DNA from: Cribrihabitans_A neustonicus
GTDB lineage: Bacteria; Pseudomonadota; Alphaproteobacteria; Rhodobacterales; Rhodobacteraceae
Direction: 5' to 3'
Length of the DNA stretch: 64,000 bases
Assembly: GCF_048820895.1 (NCBI RefSeq)
Contig: NZ_JBMERQ010000001.1
Span: 1,008,764 to 1,072,763 of the forward strand
A program made the position numbers and the translations under genes. The notes beneath the pieces were generated by a model that was not told the DNA's origin, did not search any database, and worked only from the letters and a program-made list of their open reading frames with translations. Below are positions 43,151 through 52,811 of the stretch, piece after piece; within the stretch, counting starts at the first letter, position 1, and each line of letters begins with the position of its first letter.

Positions 43151-44107
43151 ATGTCCCCAGTTGTCCGCCTTCTGGCTCAGCGCATTGCGCTGAGCCTCCT
43201 TCTTCTGTTGCTGATTTCGATGGTGATTTTCGCGGGCACGCTGATCCTGCCCGGCGACGTCGCCCAATCCATCCTCGGCCAGGGCGCAACCCCCGAAGCG
43301 CTGGCGAACCTGCGCGCTGAGCTGGGGCTGAACGAACCAGCGCTGCAGCGCTATTTTTCCTGGCTGTTCGGCGCCTTGCAGGGCGATCTTGGCACCGCGC
43401 TGACCAGCGGCCAGGACATTGCCGACGCGCTGGCCGACCGGTTCAAGAACACTCTTTTCCTCGCCTTCTGGGCCGCCGTCGTGGCCGTGCCGCTGGCGAT
43501 CTTCCTCGGCCTTCTGGCCGTGCGCTTCAAGGACCGCTGGCCCGACAAGCTGATTTCGGGCGTCACCCTGGCGTCGATCTCGATCCCGGAGTTCCTGATC
43601 GGCTACGTGCTGATGTATGTTATCGCCGTGCAGCTGCGCTGGTTCCCCTCGGTCGCCATGATCAACGACAGCATGACGCTCTGGCAGAAGCTCAACTCCA
43701 TCGCGCTGCCGATTGCCGTGCTCACCCTGGTGGTGCTCGCGCATATGATGCGGATGACGCGGGCCGCAATCCTCAACGTGATGCAGTCGGCCTATATCGA
43801 GACCGCCGAACTCAAGGGCCTCAACGCCTTCCAGGTGATCTACCGCCATGCCTTCCCGAACGCGATCGCGCCGATCGTCAACGTGGTGATGCTGAACCTC
43901 GCCTATCTGGTGGTCGGCGTCGTGGTGATCGAGGTGGTGTTCGTCTACCCCGGCATGGGCCAGTATCTGGTTGACCACGTTTCAAAGCGCGACGTGCCGG
44001 TGGTGCAGGCCTGCGGGCTGATCTTCGCTGCCGTCTACATCGGGCTCAACATGATTGCCGATATCGTCGCCATCCTGTCGAACCCGCGCCTGAGGCATCC
44101 GAAATGA
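43151..44107 (+). CDS. Peptide-type ABC transporter, permease 1
   Basis: Inner-membrane permease of 318 aa, DppB-type. It starts MSPVVRLLAQRIALSLLLLL with an N-terminal helix and has six helices in all. The EAA loop is AYIETAELKGLNAFQVIYRH near residue 215, and the C-terminal region GVVVIEVVFVYPGMGQYLVD is typical of DppB. It starts 1 bp after the binding-protein stop and its stop overlaps the start of permease 2 by 4 bp. Confidence 0.94.
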   Translation: MSPVVRLLAQRIALSLLLLLLISMVIFAGTLILPGDVAQSILGQGATPEALANLRAELGLNEPALQRYFSWLFGALQGDLGTALTSGQDIADALADRFKNTLFLAFWAAVVAVPLAIFLGLLAVRFKDRWPDKLISGVTLASISIPEFLIGYVLMYVIAVQLRWFPSVAMINDSMTLWQKLNSIALPIAVLTLVVLAHMMRMTRAAILNVMQSAYIETAELKGLNAFQVIYRHAFPNAIAPIVNVVMLNLAYLVVGVVVIEVVFVYPGMGQYLVDHVSKRDVPVVQACGLIFAAVYIGLNMIADIVAILSNPRLRHPK

Positions 44108-44919
44108 AGAATATCCCCATTTCCGCCCTCATCGGGCTGTTCTTTACCGCACTCTACTTCCTGGCCGCGATATTTGCCCCGCTGCTGGCGCCCTACGGCG
44201 TCGGCGAGGTGGTGGGCGACGTCTGGGAGCCTTCGAGCGCGGAGTATCTGCTTGGCACCGACAACATCGGCCGCGATCTCCTGAGCCGGATGATCTACGG
44301 CGGGCGCACCACCATCTTCATTGCCACCGCGGCGACGATCCTGTCCTTCACCACCGGCGCGGTGCTGGGCTTCATCGCGGCTGAGGCCGGCGGCTGGCTC
44401 GACCAGACGCTGTCGCGCTTCGTCGATCTCATCATGTCGATTCCGACGCTGATCTTCGCGCTGGTGGTGCTGTCGGTAACCCCAGTCACCATTCCCATGC
44501 TGATCCTGGTGATGGGCCTTCTCGACTCCACCCGCGTCTACCGCCTGGCCCGCGCCGTCGCGGTCGACATCGAGGTGATGGACTACGTCGAAGCCGCCCG
44601 CCTGCGCGGCGAACGCACGGTCTGGATCATCTTCCGCGAGATCCTGCCCAACGCGCTGTCGCCGCTGGTCGCCGAGATGGGCCTGCGCTTCATCTTCATG
44701 GTGCTCTTTGTCTCCACCCTGTCCTTCCTGGGCCTGGGCGTGCAGCCGCCCGAAGCCGACTGGGGCGGAATCGTGAAGGAAAACAAGGACGGCATCGTCT
44801 ACGGCATCCCCGCAGCCCTCTTGCCGGCCGTTGCCATCGCCACGCTGGCGATCTCGGTCAACCTGGTCGCTGACTGGGTGCTGAACCGGACAACCTCGCT
44901 GAAAGGAGGCCGCGGATGA
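44104..44919 (+). CDS. Peptide-type ABC transporter, permease 2
   Basis: Inner-membrane permease of 271 aa, DppC-type. It has the DppC N-terminal segment and the block YLLGTDNIGRDLLSRMIYGG near residue 40, the EAA loop DYVEAARLRGERTVWIIFRE near 160, and VSTLSFLGLGVQPPEADWGG near 205, all DppC-type motifs. It overlaps the previous gene (ATGA) and the next gene by 4 bp each, a tight translationally coupled array. Confidence 0.94.
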   Translation: MKNIPISALIGLFFTALYFLAAIFAPLLAPYGVGEVVGDVWEPSSAEYLLGTDNIGRDLLSRMIYGGRTTIFIATAATILSFTTGAVLGFIAAEAGGWLDQTLSRFVDLIMSIPTLIFALVVLSVTPVTIPMLILVMGLLDSTRVYRLARAVAVDIEVMDYVEAARLRGERTVWIIFREILPNALSPLVAEMGLRFIFMVLFVSTLSFLGLGVQPPEADWGGIVKENKDGIVYGIPAALLPAVAIATLAISVNLVADWVLNRTTSLKGGRG

Positions 44920-46553
44920 GCGACGCCCTGCTAAAAGTCCGCGACCTGAAAATCGGCGCAACCGTCTACCCGCCGGGCGAAAAGCCCAGGCCTATCGAGA
45001 TCGTGCACGGGGTCAGCTTTGACCTAGCGCCCGGCAAGGTGCTGGGGCTGATCGGGGAATCCGGGGCCGGCAAGTCCACCATCGGGCTGGCCTCCATGGC
45101 CTACGGCCGCGGCGGCGTGGAGATCACCGGCGGCGAGGTCTGGGTCAACGGCCGCGACATCCTGAAGACCAGCCGCAAGGACGTGCGCCGCTTGCGCGGC
45201 GGCGAGGTCACCTATGTGTCGCAGTCCGCCGCTGCCTCCTTCAACCCGGCCAAGAAGATCATGGACCAGGTGGTGGAGGCCGCGGTCGAACAGGGCAAGT
45301 TCTCCCGCAAGGAGGCCGAGGCCCGCGCGCGCGCGCTCTTTGCCAAGCTTGGCCTGCCCGACCCCGACAACATCGGCGAGCGCTACCCGCACCAGGTCTC
45401 CGGCGGCCAGCTGCAGCGCTGCATGACCGCGCTGGCGCTCTGCCCTGAGCCGGACCTGGTGGTCTTTGACGAGCCGACAACGGCGCTCGACGTGACCACC
45501 CAGATCGACGTCCTGATGGCGATCAAGGAAGCGATCCGCGACACCGGCGTAGCGGCTCTTTACATCACCCACGACCTTGCGGTGGTGGCGCAGGTGAGCG
45601 ACGACATCATGGTGCTGAAGATGGGCGATACCGTGGAATACGGCAGCGTCGATCAGATCATCAACAACCCGCAGGAGGAGTACACCCAGGCGCTGGTCTC
45701 GGTACGTTCGATCGAGCATGAGGAAAAGGCCCCCTCGGCGGAACCGGTGCTGAGCGTGCGCAATATCACCGCACGCTACAAGGGTACAAATTTCGACGTT
45801 CTGCACAATGTGAACGTCGACCTGTATCCGGGCCAGACCCTCGCGGTGGTGGGTGAATCCGGTTCCGGCAAATCGACGCTGGCGCGGGTGATCACCGGCC
45901 TGCTGCCGCCGCGCGAGGGCGAGATCCACTTTGCCGGCCGCACCCTGTCGCCGGACCTCAAGGGCCGCACCCGCGAGGACCTGCGCGAGTTGCAGATGAT
46001 CTACCAGATGGCGGATGTGGCGATGAACCCGCGCCAGACGGTAGGCACCATCATCGGCCGCCCGCTGGAGTTCTACTTCGGCATGAAGGGCGCCGAAAAG
46101 CGCAAGCGCATCATTGAGCTCCTGGACGAGATCGAGCTGGGCAAAGGTTTCATGGACCGTTACCCGGCCGAGCTGTCGGGCGGCCAGAAACAGCGCGTCT
46201 GCATCGCCCGCTCGCTGGCGGCCAAGCCCAAAATGATCATCTGCGACGAGGTCACCTCGGCGCTCGATCCGCTGGTGGCGGACGGCATCCTGAAGCTCTT
46301 GCTGGAGCTGCAGAAGATCGAGGACGTGGCCTATCTCTTCATCACCCACGACCTCGCCACCGTGCGCGCGATCTCGGACAATATCGCGGTGATGTACCAG
46401 GGCCGGGTGCAGCGCTACGGCGGCAAGTCGGAGGTGCTGTCGCCACCGTTTGACGATTACACCGACCTGCTGCTGAGCTCGGTGCCCGAAATGAAGCTGG
46501 GCTGGCTGGAAGAGGTCATCGCGCACCGCAAAATGGAAAGCGCGGGCCACTGA
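44916..46553 (+). CDS. Peptide-type ABC transporter, fused ATPase (DppD-DppF)
   Basis: Protein of 545 aa with two ATP-binding domains. Domain 1: Walker A GLIGESGAGKSTIGLAS near residue 45, signature VSGGQLQRCMTAL near 160, Walker B LVVFDEPTTALD near 180. Domain 2: Walker A VVGESGSGKSTLARVI near 310, signature LSGGQKQRVCIARSL near 420, Walker B MIICDEVTSALD near 440. Both sites look intact. The fused form is common in this transporter class. It ends the operon and is followed by a strong terminator. Confidence 0.96.
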   Translation: MSDALLKVRDLKIGATVYPPGEKPRPIEIVHGVSFDLAPGKVLGLIGESGAGKSTIGLASMAYGRGGVEITGGEVWVNGRDILKTSRKDVRRLRGGEVTYVSQSAAASFNPAKKIMDQVVEAAVEQGKFSRKEAEARARALFAKLGLPDPDNIGERYPHQVSGGQLQRCMTALALCPEPDLVVFDEPTTALDVTTQIDVLMAIKEAIRDTGVAALYITHDLAVVAQVSDDIMVLKMGDTVEYGSVDQIINNPQEEYTQALVSVRSIEHEEKAPSAEPVLSVRNITARYKGTNFDVLHNVNVDLYPGQTLAVVGESGSGKSTLARVITGLLPPREGEIHFAGRTLSPDLKGRTREDLRELQMIYQMADVAMNPRQTVGTIIGRPLEFYFGMKGAEKRKRIIELLDEIELGKGFMDRYPAELSGGQKQRVCIARSLAAKPKMIICDEVTSALDPLVADGILKLLLELQKIEDVAYLFITHDLATVRAISDNIAVMYQGRVQRYGGKSEVLSPPFDDYTDLLLSSVPEMKLGWLEEVIAHRKMESAGH

Positions 46554-46572
46554 ATCCCGGCGCCGCATGAAC

Positions 46573-46608
46573 GCCCCCGCCCGGTTGCCGGCGGGGGCTT
46601 TTTCTTTT
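46573..46608 (+). terminator. Rho-independent terminator of the ABC operon
   Basis: GCCCCCGCC (46573-46581) pairs with GGCGGGGGC (46590-46598) and is followed by TTTTTCTTTT. It lies 20 bp after the ATPase stop codon. Confidence 0.94.
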
Positions 46609-46773
46609 CAACCTGCCGCTGATTTATGGTAGTTTACCGGCACCAACGCCAATGCGGCGGCGGCTCCAGCCGCAATCAACCAAAAAAGTCATTGAGCGCT
46701 GCCGTGTCCATGCAGGCCGCCCCGGGGACCGCCGGGCAGTTTCGTTTGTCCAAATTACTCGGGAGGACCTGCC

Positions 46774-47415
46774 ATGACAGATTGGGCCATTCACGGACTA
46801 AGCATTTCCAACTGCAACTGCGTCCCCGGCTGCCCCTGCCAGTTCTCGCAGCTGCCCAGCCACGGAACCTGCGAAGCGATGATGACCTTCCGCATCGAGA
46901 AGGGCCATCACGGCGACGTGTCGCTGGACGGCCTCGCGGCCGCCGTCATCTACAAGTGGCCCGGCGCGGTGCATGAGGGCAACGGCGAAATGCAGATGAT
47001 CATCGGCGAGAATGCCTCGGAAGAGCAGCGCACGGCCCTGGAAGCCATCATCCGCGGCGAGGACACGCAGGAATTTGCCACCATGTTCCACGTCTTCAGC
47101 ACCATGAGCCCGACCAAGCACGAGACCCTGACCGGGCCGGTCTCGCTCGACTACGATCCCGAAACCCGGACCGGCACCGCCAAGGCGGGCGATATTGCCC
47201 AGACCACGGTCAAACCGATACCCAACATTGTATCAGGCGAGCCGCATGCCGCCAGCATCATGCTGGAAAACGGGTTCGAATATACCGAGGCCCAGGTTGC
47301 CACCGGCACCACCATCACCCGCAATGCCGCGGTCCGCCTTGAGAACAACACTGACAGCCACGCCCATATCGCAGAGCTGCACCTGACCGGAGACGGCGTG
47401 CAACGCGCTGCTTAA
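46774..47415 (+). CDS. DUF1326 protein, putative metal-binding partner of DUF2182
   Basis: Protein of 213 aa with no signal peptide. The N-terminal motif ISNCNCVPGCPCQFSQLPSH at residues ~9-28 holds four Cys in CNCxxGCPC, a likely metal site; the family is otherwise uncharacterised (COG5588). The remaining sequence is a beta-rich domain (TLTGPVSLDYDPETRTGTAK). The gene has GGGAGG 8 bases before the ATG. It is 3 bp upstream of a DUF2182 gene; the two families co-occur in proteobacteria, suggesting a shared transport or metal-handling system. Function unproven. Confidence 0.8.
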   Translation: MTDWAIHGLSISNCNCVPGCPCQFSQLPSHGTCEAMMTFRIEKGHHGDVSLDGLAAAVIYKWPGAVHEGNGEMQMIIGENASEEQRTALEAIIRGEDTQEFATMFHVFSTMSPTKHETLTGPVSLDYDPETRTGTAKAGDIAQTTVKPIPNIVSGEPHAASIMLENGFEYTEAQVATGTTITRNAAVRLENNTDSHAHIAELHLTGDGVQRAA

Positions 47416-47418
47416 GAC

Positions 47419-48261
47419 GTGGCCGCTTCGCGCGATAGCCCGCCCGGCGCAGCCGGAGCGCCTGGTGCGGCGGGCTGGCTGGCCCGGCACGACCGCGCCG
47501 TAGTGCTGACGGCCGCTGGGGTGATCGTGCTGTTAAGCGGGCTCTACACGCTCGGCGGCGGGGGCGTAGGCATGAGCGCGCTGGAAATGACGCGCATGGC
47601 CTCCCCTGCCGGCGGAGCTTCTGCCTTGCAGCCGCCTGGCTGGACACCTTCGTATGCCGTGCTGGTGTTCCTGATGTGGTGGGTCATGATGATCGCGATG
47701 ATGACCCCCAGCGCGGCACCCGTGTTATTGCTGTTTGCGGCGGTGAAGCGGGCTGGGCCGGAGGCCGCGCGCGCCGCGCCGCTGAGCCTTCTGTTCCTGT
47801 CCGGCTACCTCCTGGCCTGGGCCGGCTTCTCCGCCGCGGCCACCGGCTTGCAATGGCTTCTCGAGACGGCGGGCCTGTCAAAGGGCCCGATGATGCCGCT
47901 CAGCGACCGTGCCCTCGCGGGGGCGGTACTGCTGGCGGCGGGCGCCTACCAGTTCACCCCCACCAAACGCGCCTGCCTGGCGCATTGCCGGTCGCCGGTC
48001 GACTTTCTGACCGCACACCGCCGGCAGGGCCCAGCTGGCGCGGCTCTGGTGGGCGCCCACCATGGAACCTACTGCCTCGGCTGCTGCTGGGTGCTAATGG
48101 TTCTCCTGTTTGCGGGCGGCGTGATGAACCTCTACTGGATCGCGGGTCTGGCGCTCTATGTGCTGGCGGAGAAGCACCTTCCTAATGGCGAGGTGCTGGC
48201 ACGGATAGCGGGCGCCGGGCTGATCGCCGCCGGGGCCTGGATGCTGGCCACGGGCCTCTGA
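47419..48261 (+). CDS. DUF2182 membrane protein, predicted metal-binding
   Basis: Membrane protein of 280 aa with GTG start at 47419 and about six to seven helices. It carries MWWVMMIAMMTPSAAPVLLL near residue 87 (Met/His-poor but Met-rich helix), a Cys/His cluster TPTKRACLAHCRSP near 180 and GAHHGTYCLGCCWVLMVLLF near 210. The family (COG5486) is described as a predicted metal-binding integral membrane protein; the Met-rich helix and Cys/His motif fit copper or another soft metal. It is directly coupled to DUF1326 and probably forms a two-gene system. Confidence 0.82.
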   Translation: MAASRDSPPGAAGAPGAAGWLARHDRAVVLTAAGVIVLLSGLYTLGGGGVGMSALEMTRMASPAGGASALQPPGWTPSYAVLVFLMWWVMMIAMMTPSAAPVLLLFAAVKRAGPEAARAAPLSLLFLSGYLLAWAGFSAAATGLQWLLETAGLSKGPMMPLSDRALAGAVLLAAGAYQFTPTKRACLAHCRSPVDFLTAHRRQGPAGAALVGAHHGTYCLGCCWVLMVLLFAGGVMNLYWIAGLALYVLAEKHLPNGEVLARIAGAGLIAAGAWMLATGL

Positions 48262-48405
48262 GCCCTCCTGCCCCGCTCCAATGCTGGTGCAGCTGGCGCG
48301 CGATGCCGCCGGCAGAACGGGCCGCGGCGGTTTTGCTATCGCATTTCTAGCTTTCCGCTGGATGATGGACGCCGGAGCCTCTGCAAGCAAAAGGGATTCG
48401 GGCGC

Positions 48406-49242
48406 ATGGACAAGAAACTACTGCTGATCATCCTCGATGGCGTGCCCTGGCGCAATTTCCGCCGCCTGTTCGGCAATCTCGAAGGCTGGGTCGACAGCGG
48501 CGATGCCCGGGTCTGGAAGCTGCGCTCGGTTCTGCCGTCGATCTCGGCCAGCTGCTACGCGTCGATCCACACGGGCGTGGCCCCGGCCGAACACGGCTGC
48601 ACCGGCAACGGCAATGTGTTCCGGCTGGGCCACAAGGACATCTTTTCCCAGGTTCGCGCGGGCGGCGGCACCACCGGCGCGGTGGCGCACAGCTTCTGGT
48701 CCTCATTTTTCAACCGGCACCCCTTTGACGTGGTGCGCGACATCGAATTTGACGAGCCGGAAAACGCCGCCATCAACCACGGCCGTTTCCACACCATGAC
48801 AGGGTATGGCAAGGACAACCAGATGACGCCGTCGGACGTGGATCTGTTTGGCACCCTGACAAACCTCTGCATGCGCTTCGGCCTCAACTACGGGATGCTG
48901 CACACCTGCACGCTGGACAGTATGGGGCACCGCTATTTCCACGACTGCCACGAAATGGACCACGCATGTTTCGTGATGGACGAGATGCTGGCCCCGTTCA
49001 TCCCGCGCTGGCGCGGCATGGGCTACGAAGTGATCGTGACCGCCGACCATGGGCAGGACACGCGCGGCCACCACGGCGGGCGCGATCCCTTGCAGCAGGA
49101 AACCGCGCTCTACTACTTCGGGGAGGCCGACGGCCCCGACCATGACGCGGTGATCGATCAGCTGCAGCTGGCTCCGGCAATCCTGTCCCGCCTGGGGGCG
49201 CCGGCAGCAGATACAATGAAGGCGCAGTCTTTCCTGCGTTGA
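48406..49242 (+). CDS. Type I phosphodiesterase/alkaline-phosphatase-superfamily protein
   Basis: Protein of 278 aa. It begins MDKKLLLIILDGVPWRNFRR with the first metal Asp, the nucleophile region SISASCYASIHTGVAPAEHG near residue 47 (Ser/Thr), TCTLDSMGHRYFHDCHEMDH near 168 and VTADHGQDTRGHHGGRDP near 210. These are the two-metal ligand sets of nucleotide pyrophosphatase-like enzymes. No signal peptide, so cytoplasmic. Substrate could be a phosphonate, nucleotide or phosphodiester. It follows DUF2182 by 144 bp and may not belong to the same transcript. Confidence 0.87.
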   Translation: MDKKLLLIILDGVPWRNFRRLFGNLEGWVDSGDARVWKLRSVLPSISASCYASIHTGVAPAEHGCTGNGNVFRLGHKDIFSQVRAGGGTTGAVAHSFWSSFFNRHPFDVVRDIEFDEPENAAINHGRFHTMTGYGKDNQMTPSDVDLFGTLTNLCMRFGLNYGMLHTCTLDSMGHRYFHDCHEMDHACFVMDEMLAPFIPRWRGMGYEVIVTADHGQDTRGHHGGRDPLQQETALYYFGEADGPDHDAVIDQLQLAPAILSRLGAPAADTMKAQSFLR

Positions 49243-49335
49243 GCCAAAGCGTGCATACAACGGACCGAGGGCGGTCTTCCCGGCTGCCCCTGGACCCAAA
49301 CGGCCGGGTTGCTACAGCGGGTTTTTTAAAACGCC

Positions 49336-50274
49336 TCAGTCATAGGGCCACAGCTTCTGGCCCAGCCCCTCGATCGCCAGGGATATCCGCTCGAAGCTTT
49401 CCCGCGCCCTGCCGACGCTGTGCCGCGCGCGCAGATAGCCGTGCACCAGCCCAGGCTCGTTAATCCAATGCGCCTTGCCCCCCGCCGCCTGGATGCGGTC
49501 ACGGTAGGCGCGGGAATCATCCCGCACCGGGTCGCAGTCGGCGGTGAACAGGACAGTCGGCGGCAGTCCGCTGAAATCGCTGTCCTGCAACGGCGCAAAC
49601 GTCGGGTCGCCTTCGGGCTGCGTCCCGCCCGCACGCGCATCCATGTAATAGGCCACATCCGCCCGCGTCAGCATCGGCGCATGGGCGTGTTCGGCATAAG
49701 AGCCCTGGCTCATGTCGCCGCCAAGCGCGCCGTAGATCAGCACCTGGCCGATGACCGCATCGCTGCGCCCGCGCGCATAGTGCGCAAGCGCGGCACAAAG
49801 GTTGGCGCCTGCGCTGTCCCCGGCCAGAATGATGCCCTTGCCATAAGTCTCTTCGGCCCATTTAAGGGCGGTCCAGCCGTCCTCGAAGGCCGCCGGGTGC
49901 AGATGCTCGGGCGCGAGCCGGTAGCCCACCGCCACCACCCGGTAGCCGGTCAGGGCGCAGATTTCGGCGCAAAGGTCGTCATGGCTGTCAAGTCCGCCCA
50001 CGACGAAGCCGCCGCCGTGGCAGTAAAGCACCGTGCGGGTGGGATCGCCCGCGGTATAGACGCGCACCGGCACCGCCTGGTCTGACGCACCCCTTGCCTT
50101 GCGGTCGCGCACCGAGACAATCGCAGGCCGGGGTTCGCGGAATTCCTCGGCCATCGCATCATAGACGTCGCGCTGTGCCTCGATGGACAAATCGACGGCG
50201 TTGTCGGGATAAAGCTCCCCGCTTTTCTGGATGAAGCTCCAGGTCTCTTCGTCGATCAGCCTTTCGTAATCCAT
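49336..50274 (-). CDS. Alpha/beta hydrolase, hormone-sensitive-lipase family
   Basis: Esterase-type protein of 312 aa. Oxyanion motif YCHGGGFVVGGLDSHDD near residue 80, nucleophile GDSAGANLCAALAHY near 152, acid FTADCDPVRDDSRAYRDRI near 247 and His in NEPGLVHGYLRARH near 277: a complete Ser-Asp-His triad of the HSL family. Preferred substrates are short acyl esters; the physiological one is unknown. GGGAGG precedes the ATG at 50274. It is well separated from the acyl-CoA synthetase gene. Confidence 0.92.
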   Translation of the reverse strand: MDYERLIDEETWSFIQKSGELYPDNAVDLSIEAQRDVYDAMAEEFREPRPAIVSVRDRKARGASDQAVPVRVYTAGDPTRTVLYCHGGGFVVGGLDSHDDLCAEICALTGYRVVAVGYRLAPEHLHPAAFEDGWTALKWAEETYGKGIILAGDSAGANLCAALAHYARGRSDAVIGQVLIYGALGGDMSQGSYAEHAHAPMLTRADVAYYMDARAGGTQPEGDPTFAPLQDSDFSGLPPTVLFTADCDPVRDDSRAYRDRIQAAGGKAHWINEPGLVHGYLRARHSVGRARESFERISLAIEGLGQKLWPYD

Positions 50275-50722
50275 CCGCGGCCTCCCTGCTCAGGTCCCGT
50301 GTCAGAGCCTAGGCACAGATTGCCGTAAATGGAATGCCCTGAAACAGAAAGCGCGTGCGGGAGGCGCGGGGCCTTGGCATTCGCGGAACAGCGCACTGGC
50401 AGATGTCCTGCGGAATGATAGAGCTGGCGGCGGCACGGCCCTGAAGAAAACCTTGGCGGCCTCCGTTCGCCGCGGAGCGCGGCCAGCATCCTCCCCCGCT
50501 TCGTGCCTCACCGGCGCCCGCCGGCGAGCCAACGGGTCATCAATAGCAGTTTCAGGCCGCCAACCCAGTCTGCCTTCTCAGCGGCGCACCCCGCGCCAAC
50601 AAATCGCCGGCGCATGGGGCCGCGCCGGCGATGCGCGGCGGCCTCTCGACCCTGTTCCACGCTAGTGGCTGTCGCGATGGGCCCCGTAAAGGGGCACCCG
50701 AGCGGGATGCGGCCGAGGCGGG
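50275..50722. other. 448-bp non-coding stretch
   Basis: Lies between the esterase and acyl-CoA synthetase genes, both on the minus strand. Open frames here are short or antisense and lack family motifs. No clear terminator or RNA was recognised; the right part is GC-rich. Confidence 0.45.
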
Positions 50723-52642
50723 TTACTCCGCTGCCGTGGGGTGCTGGATCGCAGCCGGAAGCAGCTCCCAAGGGCGCGTGAAATCGCCAAGAACCCTCGC
50801 GATTTCTGCATCCGCGCTGCCGTGCGCGGCAACCTGAGCCACCAGCCCGCGCTGCTTGTCGTCGATCACATTTTCCACCCGGGCGGCAACGCCCGCCTTT
50901 TCCAGCGCGCCGTTGTAGACGCGGATGATCGCGTGCTTGCGCAGGTCCGGCTTGAACACCTTGCCTACAGCGGTCTTGGGCAGCTCCTTCAGCACCGTCA
51001 GGTGCTTGGGAATGGCGGCACGCTCGTGGATGTGGACCTTGCAGTACTCCAGCAGCTCCGCCTCGCTGGCCGAGGCGCCATCGACCAGTTCGACAAAGGC
51101 GCAAGGCAGCTCGCCCGCGTGGGCATCAGGCTGGCCGATAGCACCGGCAAAAGCGACGGCCTCATGGCCCAGGAGCGCCTCCTCGATCTCGGCCGGGTCG
51201 ATGTTGTGGCCGCCGCGGATGATCAGATCCTTGGCGCGGCCGGTGATCCACAGGTAGCCGTCCTCGTCGGTGCGGCCCAGGTCGCCGGTGCGCAGGTACT
51301 TGTCCTGGTAGAACAGGTCCGCGTTCTTTTCGACCTCAGTATAGGTGTGCCCGGCATAGACGCCGGGGTTGGAAATGCAAATCTCGCCGATCTCGCCGGG
51401 GGCGCATTCCATCGGGCCATCGGCCGAGCCCTTGATGATCTTCACGTCCGTGTAAGGCAGCGGGATCCCGACTGAGCCGACTTTCTTCTGCCCGCCCGGA
51501 GGGTTGCAGGAGACGAGGCAGGTCGCCTCGGTCAGCCCGTAGCCCTCGACGATGGTGACGCCGGAGGCTTTCTCGAACCGCTTGAACAGCTCCATCGGCA
51601 TCGGCGCAGAGCCCGAGAAGGCAGTCTTCACGGTCGAGATGTCGGCATCTACCTCGCGCTGCATCAGGGCGGAGACCGCGGTAGGCACGGTGATGATGAA
51701 GGAGATCTTCCAGCGCTCGATCAGCTTCCAGAAGTTGTCGAACACGCCCTCTCCGCGGTAGCCCTGCGGCGTCGGGAAAACCACATGCGCGCCCGAGGCC
51801 ACTGCCGCCATTACGATCACGTGGCAGGCGAAGACGTGGAACAGCGGCAGCGGGCACATGATGTTGTCCTCTTCCGAGAACAGGAGCGTCGCTCCCAGCC
51901 AGCCGTTGTAGATCATGCCGGAATATTTGTGCTGCGCCACTTTGGGCATGCCGGTGGTGCCGCCGGTGTGGAAATAGCAGGCCACCCGGTCGCCAGCGCT
52001 GTCGGGGAAGGCCAGTGTCTTGGACTGCTTGGCGCATTCCTTGCGGAAATTCAGGTAGTCCGCATGCGCCGCCTTTGCCTTGTTCTCCAGCTTGGGGCGG
52101 ATCATCGGCACGATCCAGGACTTCGGCGGTGTCAGGTAGCGGTTGAGGTCGACCTCCAGCACCGTGTTGACGCCCGGCGCATGGCGCACTGCCTCGGCCA
52201 CCTTCTGCGCCACGTCGGTCTTCGGGAAGGGGCGCAGGGTGACCACCACCTTGGCCTTGGTCTCGCGCAGGATGGAGGCGATCTGCTCCGGCTCCAGCAG
52301 CGGGTTGATCGGGTTCACGATCCCCGCCACCGCGCCGCCCAGCATGGTGACCAGCGCCTCGGTGCAGTTCGGCAGCACATAGGCCACCACGTCCTTCTCG
52401 CCGATGCCCAGCCCGCGGAACATGTTCGCGGCCTGCGTCACCTGGTCTTTCAGCGCGCTCCAGGTCAGCGTCTCTGCCTTGTCCTTGGGTCCGGACAGGA
52501 TCTGGTAGCTGGCGGCCCGGCTCTCCGGGAATTTCCCGGCCGTCTGCGACAGCAGCCCGTAGAGCGTGGCTGGCAGGTTGCGCGCCTCGTAAGGCATTTC
52601 GTTCTCAAGTGCCCGGCGGTCCTCGATACCGGCAAATCCCAT
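50723..52642 (-). CDS. AMP-dependent acyl-CoA synthetase
   Basis: ANL-superfamily ligase of 639 aa that activates a fatty or aryl acid with ATP and CoA. Phosphate-binding loop CYFHTGGTTGMPKVAQHKYS near residue 215, A5 region EGYGLTEATCLVSC near 360, A7-A8 LRTGDLGRTDEDGYLWITGR near 460 with RGGHNIDPAEIEEALL, and A10 lysine in LPKTAVGKVFKPDLRK near 575. Substrate specificity cannot be told. The start at 52642 (MGFAGIEDRRALENEM) is preferred over 52669. Stop at 50723. Confidence 0.93.
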   Translation of the reverse strand: MGFAGIEDRRALENEMPYEARNLPATLYGLLSQTAGKFPESRAASYQILSGPKDKAETLTWSALKDQVTQAANMFRGLGIGEKDVVAYVLPNCTEALVTMLGGAVAGIVNPINPLLEPEQIASILRETKAKVVVTLRPFPKTDVAQKVAEAVRHAPGVNTVLEVDLNRYLTPPKSWIVPMIRPKLENKAKAAHADYLNFRKECAKQSKTLAFPDSAGDRVACYFHTGGTTGMPKVAQHKYSGMIYNGWLGATLLFSEEDNIMCPLPLFHVFACHVIVMAAVASGAHVVFPTPQGYRGEGVFDNFWKLIERWKISFIITVPTAVSALMQREVDADISTVKTAFSGSAPMPMELFKRFEKASGVTIVEGYGLTEATCLVSCNPPGGQKKVGSVGIPLPYTDVKIIKGSADGPMECAPGEIGEICISNPGVYAGHTYTEVEKNADLFYQDKYLRTGDLGRTDEDGYLWITGRAKDLIIRGGHNIDPAEIEEALLGHEAVAFAGAIGQPDAHAGELPCAFVELVDGASASEAELLEYCKVHIHERAAIPKHLTVLKELPKTAVGKVFKPDLRKHAIIRVYNGALEKAGVAARVENVIDDKQRGLVAQVAAHGSADAEIARVLGDFTRPWELLPAAIQHPTAAE

Positions 52643-52811
52643 GGTGTTCCTCCCGTTACCCCGGTGCATCAGGGGGCGTGTCCTCTTGCCGCCAAGAGTA
52701 TTGCAAACACCGTTTTGCGCAAGCGCAGGTACAGGCTCACCTCAGGGCACCTTCGGCGTGACGTGGCGCCAGAAAGCCCCGCCCAGCGCCCTGCCCCATC
52801 CTTCAGCGGCA

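Noticed and set aside
50508..51104. 198-aa frame near the acyl-CoA synthetase C-terminus
   Set aside because: Overlaps the ligase coding sequence in another frame, Arg-rich and without motifs.
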